In this document: piece after piece, positions 1 to 9,475 of the stretch
Layout: every line of letters begins with the position of its first letter
Numbering within the stretch: position 1 is the first letter of the stretch
Assembly (NCBI GenBank): GCA_016744415.1
Contig: JADGEL010000002.1
Location: 62,001 to 126,000, forward strand
Origin: Flavobacteriaceae bacterium
GTDB lineage: Bacteria > Bacteroidota > Bacteroidia > Flavobacteriales > Flavobacteriaceae
DNA: 64,000 bases
Direction: 5' to 3'
Program-made: the position numbers and the translations under genes
The notes under the pieces: generated by a model
Told to the model about the DNA's origin: nothing
Seen by the model: only the letters and a program-made list of their open reading frames with translations
The model's database searches: none

Positions 1-867
1 TTTTGGCCATCCTTCAGACTTTGAAATAAATACCAAAAAATGATTGTTTTGGTAAGCTTTCATCACTGTTTTTTTATCAACATTTCCATGTAACTTAATA
101 ATTGATGAAATTTTATTCTCTGCAACATAGTCTTCAATCCACTCTCTTTCAACACCATCTCCATACATATCTAAACGCACATTATAACCTTTCTTTTTAA
201 GCTCATTAACAACTTGAACACTTTTTAAAGGTTGTTTCCCTATTGTTAATCCTCCAACAAATATAAATCGTATTTCTTCGATTAAATTTTTCTTCGGAAT
301 TTCTTTTATTATACTTTTAGAATAGGATGCTGTAAAAAACGAGGTGATATTTTTTGATTGGTTTTTCCACTCGCCATATACCAATACTTTTACATTTTTA
401 GTAAGGGTCATATTTGATAATATCCATTTTTGAAGTCTATAGCTCAAAGGCTGTTTAGACTTTGGATCCCAATTACCTGCATACTTTACGGTTTTTGGTT
501 TCGATGGAAACAGCATTTGAACAAAACACCCTAAAAGCCCTACATTTCCAGGACACCTTAAATGAATATGATCTGCCCATTTCATTGCTTTATAAATTTT
601 ATAACAATTAACTGGAACTATCGCTATCGATTTTATAGCATTAGCAATTGAAGTAATATCAAATGAAGGAATCTCATTTAACTCAATATTTCGATGTGAG
701 TATTCACTATCAATAGTTGATTTTTTTTCAAAAGAAAATGGTGCTACAATTTGAACTTCATCTACATATTTTAACCATAAATTCATTTCACGCACATAGG
801 GTTCATAAGCAACAAATTGTTGCTTATCTTTTTTATGAACTACATGTGTTATAATTGTAAATTTCAT
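1..867 (-). CDS. Glycosyltransferase, GT4-like (C-terminus cut by window edge)
   Basis: This gene is absent from the ORF track because it runs off the left edge. Reverse translation from the ATG at 867 gives 289 open codons beginning MKFTIITHVVHKKDKQQF. The second half has the look of a GT-B C-terminal donor domain: 'IRFIFVGGLTIGKQPL', then 'VRLDMYGDGVERE', then 'FISKSEGWP' at the edge, which matches the glycine-rich strand and the S-E-G/S-F region of GT4 enzymes. It probably transfers a sugar from a nucleotide donor during cell-surface glycan assembly in the cytoplasm. The start overlaps the stop of the next upstream gene by four bases (ATGA), so the two are translationally coupled. Donor and acceptor are unknown; the catalytic E-x7-E region lies outside the window. 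Confidence 0.8.
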   Translation of the reverse strand, partial: MKFTIITHVVHKKDKQQFVAYEPYVREMNLWLKYVDEVQIVAPFSFEKKSTIDSEYSHRNIELNEIPSFDITSIANAIKSIAIVPVNCYKIYKAMKWADHIHLRCPGNVGLLGCFVQMLFPSKPKTVKYAGNWDPKSKQPLSYRLQKWILSNMTLTKNVKVLVYGEWKNQSKNITSFFTASYSKSIIKEIPKKNLIEEIRFIFVGGLTIGKQPLKSVQVVNELKKKGYNVRLDMYGDGVEREWIEDYVAENKISSIIKLHGNVDKKTVMKAYQNNHFLVFISKSEGWPK

Positions 868-1859
868 TTGCTCATCTTTGGTTTATTAAACACCAATGAC
901 CACCAGCCAATTTTTCTACCAACCATTTCAGTAAATGTTTCCCATTTTTTGTTGGCGCTAAAAATATTTAATCCTCTTATTAAAATTTGAATAAAGACAA
1001 TTGTATTCCATTGCATTCTAGCTTTAAAATTTGGGTTTGGGTATTTAACCCTCCATACATACCAACCATTCCGCACTACCATTTTTCCATACTGATATTT
1101 ATTGGGTCTCCCTTTTTCTTCGTGATGATGCTCTAGTTTTGCAGCAGTATTAACATATAACTTCCCTAGTTTTGATACTCGTAAACAAAAATCTAAATCT
1201 TCATACAAACCATATCCTTCAAAGTAATTTGAAAATGAAATTTGATTAAACACTTCTCTTTTATAAGATGATACGCCACCCATAAAATATTCTACTTCAT
1301 ATACTTTGTTAGTTGGTGGTAAAAAACTTATCGAAAAACCATTGGAAAACTCTGGCATGATTCCTGGTGATTTATTACTCAGCAAACCTAAACGTTTTCT
1401 GAACACATTTCTTTGCCCCATTTTGCGAACAAATCCATCTTGTTCATATTTATCGTACAAAACTTCATCTTCTACTTTCTTCCAATTAACTTCATTGGTG
1501 ATATAGCCACCAACTGCAATTGCTTTAGGATATGTTGAATATGTTTTAATTAATTTTTCAAAATAAGTGGGACTTAAAATTGTATCATCATCCAAAAAAC
1601 AAATAATGTCTATATCATCAGTAAGCTTTGAAATACCAACATTCCGTTGTTTTGTAAGTCCTCTTTGAGATGCCTCAACTTTATAATAACTTAAGTTATC
1701 GATTGGTTTTTTCTTCAGCAACAAATTCGTTTCATCATTTGTTGAACCATCAATAATTAAAATTCTATTTGGATATAACGCTTGTTTCTCAACAGAATTG
1801 AGTAAAACCATCAAAGCTTGTGGACGCATATATGTACAAATAATGAGGCTAAATTTCAT
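864..1859 (-). CDS. Glycosyltransferase family 2
   Basis: The protein of 331 residues opens with the GT2 signature 'FSLIICTYMRPQAL' and has a nucleotide-sugar metal-binding run 'CFLDDDTIL' near residue 90. Near residue 215 it has 'YEDLDFCLRV', the acidic acceptor-side motif typical of rhamnosyl- and galactofuranosyl-like GT2 enzymes. There is no clear multi-span membrane domain, so it is probably a cytoplasmic, membrane-associated enzyme. It sits in the polysaccharide operon and overlaps the downstream GT4 gene by four bases. The exact sugar linkage cannot be told from the sequence. Confidence 0.88.
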   Translation of the reverse strand: MKFSLIICTYMRPQALMVLLNSVEKQALYPNRILIIDGSTNDETNLLLKKKPIDNLSYYKVEASQRGLTKQRNVGISKLTDDIDIICFLDDDTILSPTYFEKLIKTYSTYPKAIAVGGYITNEVNWKKVEDEVLYDKYEQDGFVRKMGQRNVFRKRLGLLSNKSPGIMPEFSNGFSISFLPPTNKVYEVEYFMGGVSSYKREVFNQISFSNYFEGYGLYEDLDFCLRVSKLGKLYVNTAAKLEHHHEEKGRPNKYQYGKMVVRNGWYVWRVKYPNPNFKARMQWNTIVFIQILIRGLNIFSANKKWETFTEMVGRKIGWWSLVFNKPKMSK

Positions 1860-1909
1860 AATAATAATGATAATATATGAGGTCTCAACTACGTTCGACC
1901 AGAAAATTA

Positions 1910-3466
1910 CTATTTATATCGAGTTCCTAAATTAATTAATCGTTTGGCATATCCCAAAGATTTACTAAACTGTAACTGCTTGTATGGATATTTAAGTAAC
2001 CGTACTAAAATCTCTTTTTTAGGTGCTTTAAATATATAAATAAAAAAATGCTTATTCCTCCATTCTCTAATTTGATGTGGCTTAAAATGCTTTATCAGAC
2101 CATAGGTAATTGTTGGGCTAGGAACAGGGCGAATAAACTCTACAGGGTGATTCAACTCCCATGGTTGCTGCTTTCGTTTTTTCCCTATAACTTTAGACTG
2201 CATTCCCCAAAAACGATAGCCCCCAACTGGAGGTTTTAAATGTAAATTAGCAGAAAATGGATTGAAAAGAACTGAAGCACCTTCTTTTAACAATCTAAGA
2301 CCATAGTCACTATCTTCACCATAACCTCCATCAAAATTAATATCGTTACCTATAATTTTTTCTACCCAATCTTTTTGAACACAAGAGTTGGCATTGCTAA
2401 ACAATGCAGTCGCCCCAACCTTCCATCTTTTATTACTAGTTTCTAATTTTTCCAAGCGCTTTGATAAATCATCTAAATTCTGATGAATATTTTCTGCCAT
2501 AATATCCAATCCGTTACAAGCATCAGCATTATATGTTTGCAAAAAGCGAATGTGATTTTCTACAAAGCTTGGTTGTATTCTAATATCATCATCAGCAAAA
2601 ATAATGTAATCTCCTGTACATAAATCAATAGCTTCATTTCTAGCACGACAACTTCCTTTTGTAGTTTGCCATTTTACATCAACCTTAAAATCAAAATCTT
2701 CTTGCTTGTAATACTTTTCATCTCGCTCTTTTTTTGGAGTAGCATCTACAATAACCACCTGTGAAATTTTATAGGTCTGCTTTTTATGATCTTCTAATAA
2801 TAACTGAGTGTATTCTTGACGTTTCATTGTTGGGATCACCAAACTAACTGTAGGTTTACCAACTATTTCTTTTAATACTCTTGGTGCAACTGTTTTGTAT
2901 TCATACAGTTTTTTATATGCCTTTTTTGATTGATTAAAAGCAGCCAGCTCTTTTCCGAAGTTTAAAACGCCTTTTTTATTCATCATATAATAACTATGAT
3001 GAATTTTAAAATACTTTCTATAAAACACATAGCGATCAAAGCGACTCACTTTAACAGAATTCTTTGTTGGCTCAAAGAGTCCTTTAATATGTAAGGGTAT
3101 GCCGCTTAAATTTCTTAATAAGTTATAGCCAATTTCAATTCCTTTGATAAAATCACCTTTATAATTGGTGTCAAATCCTTTTATATTTTGTTCCCAAACC
3201 TCTTTTCTAACCACAAATGCATTCGGATTTACTCTCCAACTCACACATGAATCTAATCCATCAAAATCATTCAAATACCACCAATATACAGCGGTTTGAT
3301 AAATAACATCTTCAAAAGTATTTTTAAAACCCTGGTCTAATGAGCTATGCCATAAATCACCCGAACCATTGACTAGTTCCTCTAATTTGGAGAAATTTGG
3401 AGCCCCAATATATAAAAGTCTAACTCCTGAGTTTGTCGTATATTCTTTAAGCAATTTCACTATCAA
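1910..3466 (-). CDS. GT2 glycosyltransferase with a degenerate N-terminal GT2-like half
   Basis: The protein has 518 residues. A complete GT2 domain starts near residue 205 ('TVSLVIPTMKRQEY'), carries 'IIFADDDIRIQ' and later 'YGEDSDYGLRLL'. The first ~180 residues resemble only the back half of a GT2 fold ('NPNAFVVRKEVWEQNIKGFD') and lack any DxD-type donor site. The N-terminal part may therefore be a non-catalytic acceptor-binding or scaffolding region, or the relic of a fused enzyme whose front half was lost. The start overlaps the end of the upstream GT4 gene by 20 bases. It belongs to the polysaccharide operon; the specificity is unknown. Confidence 0.85.
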   Translation of the reverse strand: MIVKLLKEYTTNSGVRLLYIGAPNFSKLEELVNGSGDLWHSSLDQGFKNTFEDVIYQTAVYWWYLNDFDGLDSCVSWRVNPNAFVVRKEVWEQNIKGFDTNYKGDFIKGIEIGYNLLRNLSGIPLHIKGLFEPTKNSVKVSRFDRYVFYRKYFKIHHSYYMMNKKGVLNFGKELAAFNQSKKAYKKLYEYKTVAPRVLKEIVGKPTVSLVIPTMKRQEYTQLLLEDHKKQTYKISQVVIVDATPKKERDEKYYKQEDFDFKVDVKWQTTKGSCRARNEAIDLCTGDYIIFADDDIRIQPSFVENHIRFLQTYNADACNGLDIMAENIHQNLDDLSKRLEKLETSNKRWKVGATALFSNANSCVQKDWVEKIIGNDINFDGGYGEDSDYGLRLLKEGASVLFNPFSANLHLKPPVGGYRFWGMQSKVIGKKRKQQPWELNHPVEFIRPVPSPTITYGLIKHFKPHQIREWRNKHFFIYIFKAPKKEILVRLLKYPYKQLQFSKSLGYAKRLINLGTRYK

Positions 3467-4595
3467 TTATTTTTTTATAAAACACTATATTTTGCTTTGT
3501 CATTTTTTGTTGCGAAAAATTTTGCTCGATATGCTTTCTTGCATTCATCCCCATCGAATTATTTAATGTTGAATCATTTAATAATTGTAAAATCTTATTT
3601 GCATACAATTGATGGTTTATCGGGTCTTCAATAAAACCTGTTTCCCCATCAATCATCAATTCTGTTGCCCAACCAATATTAGAAGTCACCAATGCTTTCC
3701 CCATCGCCATAGCCTCTAACCAAGTCATAGGAAATGCTTCTGCAAAACTTGGGAGCACTACAACACTTGCCGTTTCTATATGTTCTTTAACTTCATTATA
3801 CGGAACTTCAGAAACATGTATAACTTGTTGTTTTGCTTTATCGGAAAGCAATCCTCTAAACAAAGTTAAGGTAGATTGATTTTCAAAAATATCTATTACA
3901 TCTTTTCCTAATAAGGTTAGTTGTGCATCAGGATTTTCATCAACTATAAAGTTAAATATCCTCGCTAATTCTAATACACCTTTTTTACGAATTATAGAAC
4001 CAAAATAAAGCAAGTTCTTATTTTCATTTGGCAATTTAGAAACTGAAAAATTTTCAATATCAATTCCGTTGTGTATCACTTCAATTTTTTTTTGAAGTCT
4101 AAAAATAGATATTGTTTTTTGTGCTGTAAATTCACTCACTGAAACAATTTCATCAGCAGATTTTAACCCCTTCATTTCAAAGAAATAATTCTTCTTTTTT
4201 TGTTTACGATTTTCTAAATGACAAAAATATGCATCCGAACCATGGAGTCTAATTACTAAGGGACACCTGAATTTCATAAAGGCTGTAATACCTGTCCAAT
4301 CTGGGGCTTCAAGTAATTGAATATTTTCATTTTGAATAATTTTGTTTATATACTCCTGAATGTCTTTTCTATAGAAATACCAACTTAAAATTGTATGTTT
4401 TTTATAGGCTGTTTTATGAATTGTAATTCCGTTATTGTCAAATACTTCAGTAACATCTTGACTATATACAAATACTGAAACTTTATGTTTTAATTTTGTC
4501 AATTCAGTTGCCAAATTTTTAATACTCGTGCCCAAACCAGCACTTTGATTAATTTTTGGATGTGGATATTCAGATGTTAAAAAGGCTATATGCAT
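3447..4595 (-). CDS. Glycosyltransferase family 4
   Basis: This is a 382-residue GT-B enzyme. The N-terminus 'MHIAFLTSEYPHPKINQSAGLGTSIKNLA' is the usual GT4 acceptor-side opening with a glycine-rich loop. The C-terminal half has 'NLLYFGSIIRKKGVLELA' and 'VVLPSFAEAFPMTWLEAMAMGKALV', which contains the conserved E-x7-E donor-binding stretch. GT4 enzymes of this type add hexoses or amino sugars to lipid-linked glycans on the cytoplasmic face. The start overlaps the end of the upstream GT4 gene by ten bases. Length and motifs look intact, so it should be active; its sugar cannot be predicted. Confidence 0.9.
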   Translation of the reverse strand: MHIAFLTSEYPHPKINQSAGLGTSIKNLATELTKLKHKVSVFVYSQDVTEVFDNNGITIHKTAYKKHTILSWYFYRKDIQEYINKIIQNENIQLLEAPDWTGITAFMKFRCPLVIRLHGSDAYFCHLENRKQKKKNYFFEMKGLKSADEIVSVSEFTAQKTISIFRLQKKIEVIHNGIDIENFSVSKLPNENKNLLYFGSIIRKKGVLELARIFNFIVDENPDAQLTLLGKDVIDIFENQSTLTLFRGLLSDKAKQQVIHVSEVPYNEVKEHIETASVVVLPSFAEAFPMTWLEAMAMGKALVTSNIGWATELMIDGETGFIEDPINHQLYANKILQLLNDSTLNNSMGMNARKHIEQNFSQQKMTKQNIVFYKKIIDSEIA

Positions 4596-5671
4596 TCTAA
4601 CAGTTTTAGGTGGTTATTAACCATGGTTGAAATACTAAATTTATTTTCAATTTCTTTATAAAAAATTTCTCCTTCAATTTGTTCTTTTGCTATTACTATT
4701 TTTTTTAAAACACTTGACAACTCAATAACATCACCAATATCAAAAGTATAACCGTTCTCTTTATCAATTACTAAATTCAATACGTTTCCAGCTTTATTAG
4801 TTGTTATTACTGGTAAGTTGGACATTAAACTCTCAACTACAGTAAAACAAAAAGTTTCTCCGTAAGAAGGATGAATTAAATAATCATATTGATAATATAT
4901 AGATTCCAATTGGTCTGTATTCCCCTTAAATACAATCCGATTTTCTAAATTATTGTCTCTTACTTTTTGTTTTAATACATTTTCATAAGGTCCTTCGCCA
5001 TATATGGTTATTTTAATTTTTTCCAGCAAATCATTTGGTAAAATATTTACAGCTTCTATTATATCCTGAACTCCTTTTTCTTTTCTTAAGTGACATGCCA
5101 CTATAAAATTATTATGAGTATTAAAATTTGCTTTTTGAATATATTTTTGAGTTTCAATTCCATTAAAAATAATTTTTATTTTGGATGTAATTTGTGCGCC
5201 AAAATCTTTTATTAAATTTTCTTTAGAATATTCTGACACTGCAATAAACGCATCAATATATTTGTGATACAATTTTCCTTTAATTTTATTTTTTAATTGC
5301 TTTTTAATCGTAAATCCATCCATAGGCCTAGGATTATGGTCAACGGCAATAATATAGACATCATTCATTAATTTCTTTATTCTTTTGTATGATTTAGTAC
5401 ACAGTTCTGTAAAATGAGTGTTAACTACATCATACTTCAAATTATTTTTGGAACAATAATTTATAAAGAATGAGCTTACTTCTATATTATTTGTATCAAT
5501 AATTGTCAAATTTTTATAAAAATCAAACTTAACAGCATTCTTAAAAAACCATGTTACTTCATAGCCTTTCTCTTTTAGAGATTTATCATATGCAACAAAA
5601 AAGCGATCCATCCCACCTATTCTTTCAGGAATTAAAATATACTCGCATATGATAGCTATTGATTTTTTCAT
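4586..5671 (-). CDS. Glycosyltransferase family 4
   Basis: The 361-residue product begins 'MKKSIAIICEYILIPERIGGMDRF', a GT4 N-terminal loop. Its donor half has 'FIVACHLRKEKGVQDIIEAV', 'IYGEGPY' and 'HPSYGETFCFTVVESLMSNLPVI', which includes the E-x7-E motif. It is a predicted retaining glycosyltransferase of surface-polysaccharide assembly. The start overlaps the 3' end of the next upstream gene by four bases (ATGA), and its own 3' end overlaps the following GT4 gene, so the block is translationally coupled. No donor specificity is visible. Confidence 0.9.
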   Translation of the reverse strand: MKKSIAIICEYILIPERIGGMDRFFVAYDKSLKEKGYEVTWFFKNAVKFDFYKNLTIIDTNNIEVSSFFINYCSKNNLKYDVVNTHFTELCTKSYKRIKKLMNDVYIIAVDHNPRPMDGFTIKKQLKNKIKGKLYHKYIDAFIAVSEYSKENLIKDFGAQITSKIKIIFNGIETQKYIQKANFNTHNNFIVACHLRKEKGVQDIIEAVNILPNDLLEKIKITIYGEGPYENVLKQKVRDNNLENRIVFKGNTDQLESIYYQYDYLIHPSYGETFCFTVVESLMSNLPVITTNKAGNVLNLVIDKENGYTFDIGDVIELSSVLKKIVIAKEQIEGEIFYKEIENKFSISTMVNNHLKLLECI

Positions 5672-7071
5672 TCACTCAATTCAATTAAAGCATCAACAAT
5701 TCTTTTACTTGTACCTTCTAATGGCTTACTTATTTCCAATTCAATTAATTTCTTTCTAAATCCTGTTCTCAATTTTGGCTGATTCAAAGCTTCTTCTAAT
5801 TGTTCATAAAGTTCATCTTTATTTTTAGCAACAGTAACGGCCTTACTATCAATTACATATTTATAGTGCTCAAAATTTAAAAAGCGTTGATCATCATATA
5901 AACCATTGGTTTTATTTCCAAAAACAGTATTAATTACAGGTTTATCAAATAGCATAAAATCTAAACTCATTGTTGAACACATATTTATACTCATCGCTGA
6001 AAAACTTAAAATAGATTTTAGATCTAAAACATCTTCATTATTAGGTACTCGCTGCGACCACCCCTCAACATGGTTATCCCTAGTCAGGTTCCATTTTGGA
6101 AAATTCCAACAAATTTCTGGGAACTCGTTTCTTAATAATTCAAATCTTTTTCCATCTTCTGCAGGTGAGGTCCTAACCAATAATTGTAATTCTTTAGATG
6201 ATTTTTTTATAAAACTTAAAATTGCTCGGATATGAATTTCATCATTTCTACCAATATCAGCATCAGCACAACTATAACAAACAATTCTTTTATCAATATT
6301 TAAATTAAACTTATGATAAAAAAAATCCTTATCAACTTGATATTTATCCATTACATAAGGCTCAAATTGTGGAGTACCAACAATCTTGACATTCTCCTCT
6401 TTAGAATGTGGATAAAAATATAATAATTCTCTTTTCATTAAATCACTCCAAACCAAATAAGAATCAAAATTCCCTAACATTCTTCCTTTAGAAGCTAAAT
6501 TGTCCCAACTAAATATAAACGAACTCGTTTTGATTTTTAAAGATTTCGCTGCAAATAGTAATGGTGTCAAATATGGTGGCCTTTGATGTGTAAAAAACAA
6601 TATATCTAAATTATTTTTTTCTAGCTCAGCAATACATTCTTTTGTTACCCTATGATTTTTAAAAGATTTGAATTGCAATTTTTCAAACCTTTTAATACTT
6701 TTTTCAGAATGAAAAAAGCGAGCTATTGCATAAATAACTCTAATTAATATTGCTCTCTTTGTATAAGTTTTAGGGTATCCTTTTTGTAAATTATCGTTAA
6801 TACCATAATGTGTTTTATGCAACACCATATGGGCAACTTCTTTAAGTTTTCTAAAAAACCATGTTCTTTTAGGTTCAATGAAAATTGCTAATTCTAGTAT
6901 TCTAACATTTTTTAAACCTTGTAATTGACTTTCGTTTTCATAAGTGCTTTTTGGCAAACCTGAATAAATATTTACCTCATCAAATTTTAATGAACTTTCC
7001 TGTAAGAAATTACTCATTATAAAATTCCGATAACCAACACCATCTGTAATTACAATCCCTATACTTCTCAT
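5668..7071 (-). CDS. GT-B-like surface-glycan biosynthesis protein, specificity unknown
   Basis: The 467-residue protein has no family signature I can name with certainty. The layout suggests a GT-B fold: an N-terminal 'IGIVITDGVGYRNFIMSN' loop, a middle segment 'LDILFFTHQRPPYLTPLLFAA' followed by 'SSFIFSWDNLASKGR', and a C-terminal half with 'CSTMSLDFMLFDKPVINTVFG'. This recalls capsule-synthesis and CDP-glycerol-transferase-like proteins, in which a serine-rich loop precedes a 'fixed possession' strand. It lies between the GT4 pair and the asparagine-synthase gene, so a role in the same glycan is likely. It could be an unassigned glycosyltransferase (possibly a nonulosonic acid transferase, given the neu genes next door), but that is inference only. 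Confidence 0.6.
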   Translation of the reverse strand: MRSIGIVITDGVGYRNFIMSNFLQESSLKFDEVNIYSGLPKSTYENESQLQGLKNVRILELAIFIEPKRTWFFRKLKEVAHMVLHKTHYGINDNLQKGYPKTYTKRAILIRVIYAIARFFHSEKSIKRFEKLQFKSFKNHRVTKECIAELEKNNLDILFFTHQRPPYLTPLLFAAKSLKIKTSSFIFSWDNLASKGRMLGNFDSYLVWSDLMKRELLYFYPHSKEENVKIVGTPQFEPYVMDKYQVDKDFFYHKFNLNIDKRIVCYSCADADIGRNDEIHIRAILSFIKKSSKELQLLVRTSPAEDGKRFELLRNEFPEICWNFPKWNLTRDNHVEGWSQRVPNNEDVLDLKSILSFSAMSINMCSTMSLDFMLFDKPVINTVFGNKTNGLYDDQRFLNFEHYKYVIDSKAVTVAKNKDELYEQLEEALNQPKLRTGFRKKLIELEISKPLEGTSKRIVDALIELSE

Positions 7072-7079
7072 TTCTTTTA

Positions 7080-8774
7080 TTATACTAATAAACCTAAACT
7101 AACCCATTGCCAAATATGAAAACTAGATTCATTATCACCATCCAAATAATTTTCCCATTCTTTATTTAACTCGTCAAAGTTAAACCAGGTTTTTACTTCA
7201 GATTTTTTTATTTTATCAAGTTGAGTTTTTACAAACTCTTTCAGTTCTTCACCTAGCCATTCTCTTTGCGGTGTTTGCAACGCTCGTTTTGGAGCATACG
7301 AAATAAAATCACCTAATTGTTCAGAAACAATTTCTCGCAACATATATTTTTGAATGTTTTTTTTTATTTTATATTCTCTTGGCTGCGCAAATGCATATTC
7401 TACCAATCTGTAATCTAAAAAAGGCTCTCTTAATTCTGTACTACTGCCCATTGATACTCTATCATTAAACCTAAGTGCTCTTGGTATTTTAGTATAAAAT
7501 AAATCTCTATATTGTTTGTTTAAAAGTGCATCATCAAAGGGAGTTGGATATATTGGTTTTTCTGCAAGCTCCAACATTTCTTTTGATATTACATTTGCTT
7601 TAAAAGGTGATGAGTTTATTCCCTGTACAATTCTTTGATCATCATTTAAATAATAATCATATCCTGCCCATTGCTCATCCATACCTTGCCCATCTAATAA
7701 AACTATTGTCCCCTTTCCTCTTGCCTCACTAAATATTTTAGCATAAGCCAATGTTGGAATACCACCAAAGGGCTCATCTTGATAATTAGCAACATTAGAA
7801 GATAAGTTTTCAATATCATTTGATGAAATCAGTACTTTGTTTAAAGGATTCTTGGTTTGAGAAATCATATCTTCTACCCAAGGCAATTCATCATACTTAT
7901 CACTATTTGCATAAAAAGTAAAAGCCTCAATCGAGTCAGTTTTACCTTTATTAAGTTGGTTGACAAAAGTTAATAAAATAGAACTATCAACTCCACCACT
8001 AATATTAAATCCGACAGGAACATCAGACCTAAAACGCAATTTAATACTACTTCTTAGCAATTCTGTATATTTTTCTTTGACCTTTTCAAAAGACTCAATC
8101 TCAGTATATTTCTTCACTTCATCTTCAAAAACATACCACTTTTTAACAACCAATTCACCTCCTTTATATTCTAAATAATGGCCTCCTGCTAATTGCTGAA
8201 TATTCTTCCAAAATGTTTGATTTGGCATACCATAGCTACCATAAACAAAATAATTTGCCCAAACTTTTTTATCCATTTCTTTTTTTATCCCTGATGCAAA
8301 TAATGTCTTGATTTCTGATGCAAAAGAAAAAGTATCTTCTGTGTTGCAATAGTAAAATGGTTTCACTCCAAAACGATCTCTAGCAGCAAACAAGCTATTA
8401 TTTTTCTTGTCCCAAATCGCAAATGAAAACATCCCATTTAAGTATTGCAAACACTCTGAACCCCAATTTTCGTATGCAGCTAATAAAACTTCTGTGTCTG
8501 ACGTAGTTTTAAAGTTGAATAACTTTTTTAAATCTTCTTTTAACTCTATATAATTATAGATTTCGCCATTAAATACTAAAACATAATTTTCTGTTTCGAA
8601 AGGTTGGTTTGCTTGTTCAGACAAATCAATAATAGACAATCTATTATGTCCTAATTTTATATCTTCCCCTTCCCAAATTGATGTGTTATCAGGACCTCTA
8701 TGAGACTGAGTGGCTAACATTTTTTCTAGTTGCTTAATACTACTTTTACCAATAATTCCAGAAATTCCGCACAT
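7080..8774 (-). CDS. asnB: Asparagine synthase (glutamine-hydrolysing) family amidotransferase
   Basis: The 564-residue product starts MCGISGIIG, so after Met removal Cys2 is the N-terminal glutaminase nucleophile. The Ntn domain motifs 'SHRGPDNTS', 'LGHNRLSIIDLS' and 'NGEIYNY' follow. The ATP-pyrophosphatase domain has 'FNISGGVDSSILL' (PP-loop SGGxDSS). Both half-reactions are therefore intact. In surface-polysaccharide loci such enzymes often amidate a sugar carboxyl rather than make free asparagine. The gene ends against the GT-B-like gene and its start overlaps the neuA-like stop by one base (TAATG type). I favour a glycan-modification role from context, but ordinary asparagine synthesis cannot be excluded. 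Confidence 0.88.
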   Translation of the reverse strand: MCGISGIIGKSSIKQLEKMLATQSHRGPDNTSIWEGEDIKLGHNRLSIIDLSEQANQPFETENYVLVFNGEIYNYIELKEDLKKLFNFKTTSDTEVLLAAYENWGSECLQYLNGMFSFAIWDKKNNSLFAARDRFGVKPFYYCNTEDTFSFASEIKTLFASGIKKEMDKKVWANYFVYGSYGMPNQTFWKNIQQLAGGHYLEYKGGELVVKKWYVFEDEVKKYTEIESFEKVKEKYTELLRSSIKLRFRSDVPVGFNISGGVDSSILLTFVNQLNKGKTDSIEAFTFYANSDKYDELPWVEDMISQTKNPLNKVLISSNDIENLSSNVANYQDEPFGGIPTLAYAKIFSEARGKGTIVLLDGQGMDEQWAGYDYYLNDDQRIVQGINSSPFKANVISKEMLELAEKPIYPTPFDDALLNKQYRDLFYTKIPRALRFNDRVSMGSSTELREPFLDYRLVEYAFAQPREYKIKKNIQKYMLREIVSEQLGDFISYAPKRALQTPQREWLGEELKEFVKTQLDKIKKSEVKTWFNFDELNKEWENYLDGDNESSFHIWQWVSLGLLV

Positions 8775-9475
8775 TAAATCTCACCTTTATTGTTTATCAT
8801 TTCTTCTGCCTTTTTCCAATCTTCCATAGTATCAATATTCACATATGTTTCTTTTGAAGATTCAATATAAGAGATTGAATTTCCATATAAAGATTTTTGA
8901 TTTAGAATTACATCAACTTTTGTAAGATAAATTGATCCGTCTCGAAAATAAGATTTTGGTAACTCTTGTCTTCTTGAAATGATTTCTGATTCTCCAGTAC
9001 TGATTTTAAGATTTTCTTCATTGTTCTTTTCAAAAACCCAATGTGGATTATACTCATGAGGTACTTCTAACACAGATATTAACGAATCTGTATTTTTTAA
9101 AATAAATTTTTCGATTGCAGCATCTAAAAAACCAGAAGTTCTAAACGGGCTCGTAACTTGCAATAAACAAACCGCATCAAATTCAATTCCTTTTGATTTA
9201 AAATATTCCAGCGCATGAATAATGGTATCTATTGTTGGGCTCTCATCTGTAGCCAAATGATCTGGTCGCTTAAAAGGCACATCTAAACCCAATTGTTTTC
9301 CAACATTTATAATTTCATCAGAATCAGAGCTCAAAATCACTTTTGTTAGGTATTTCGATTGCAGCACTATTTCAGAAGTATATTGCAGCAATGGCTTTTC
9401 AACTAGCAACTTGATATTCTTATTTGGTACTCCTTTAGAGCCACCACGTGCAGGTATGATACCGAGAACTTTCAT
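8774..9475 (-). CDS. neuA: CMP-nonulosonate (N-acylneuraminate) cytidylyltransferase
   Basis: The protein of 233 residues starts with 'GIIPARGGSKGVPNKNI', the CTP-binding P-loop-like signature of NeuA/KdsB-type cytidylyltransferases. It later shows 'VCLLQVTSPFRTSGFLD', the conserved LQ-x-TSPxR motif, and 'YFRDGSIYLT'. It activates a nine-carbon sialic-type sugar with CTP to give the CMP-sugar donor for glycosyl transfer. It is the third gene of a neuB-neuC-neuA cassette with one-base overlaps on both sides. The single-domain length is usual. Whether the sugar is Neu5Ac, legionaminic or another nonulosonic acid is not resolved by the sequence. Confidence 0.9.
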   Translation of the reverse strand: MKVLGIIPARGGSKGVPNKNIKLLVEKPLLQYTSEIVLQSKYLTKVILSSDSDEIINVGKQLGLDVPFKRPDHLATDESPTIDTIIHALEYFKSKGIEFDAVCLLQVTSPFRTSGFLDAAIEKFILKNTDSLISVLEVPHEYNPHWVFEKNNEENLKISTGESEIISRRQELPKSYFRDGSIYLTKVDVILNQKSLYGNSISYIESSKETYVNIDTMEDWKKAEEMINNKGEI

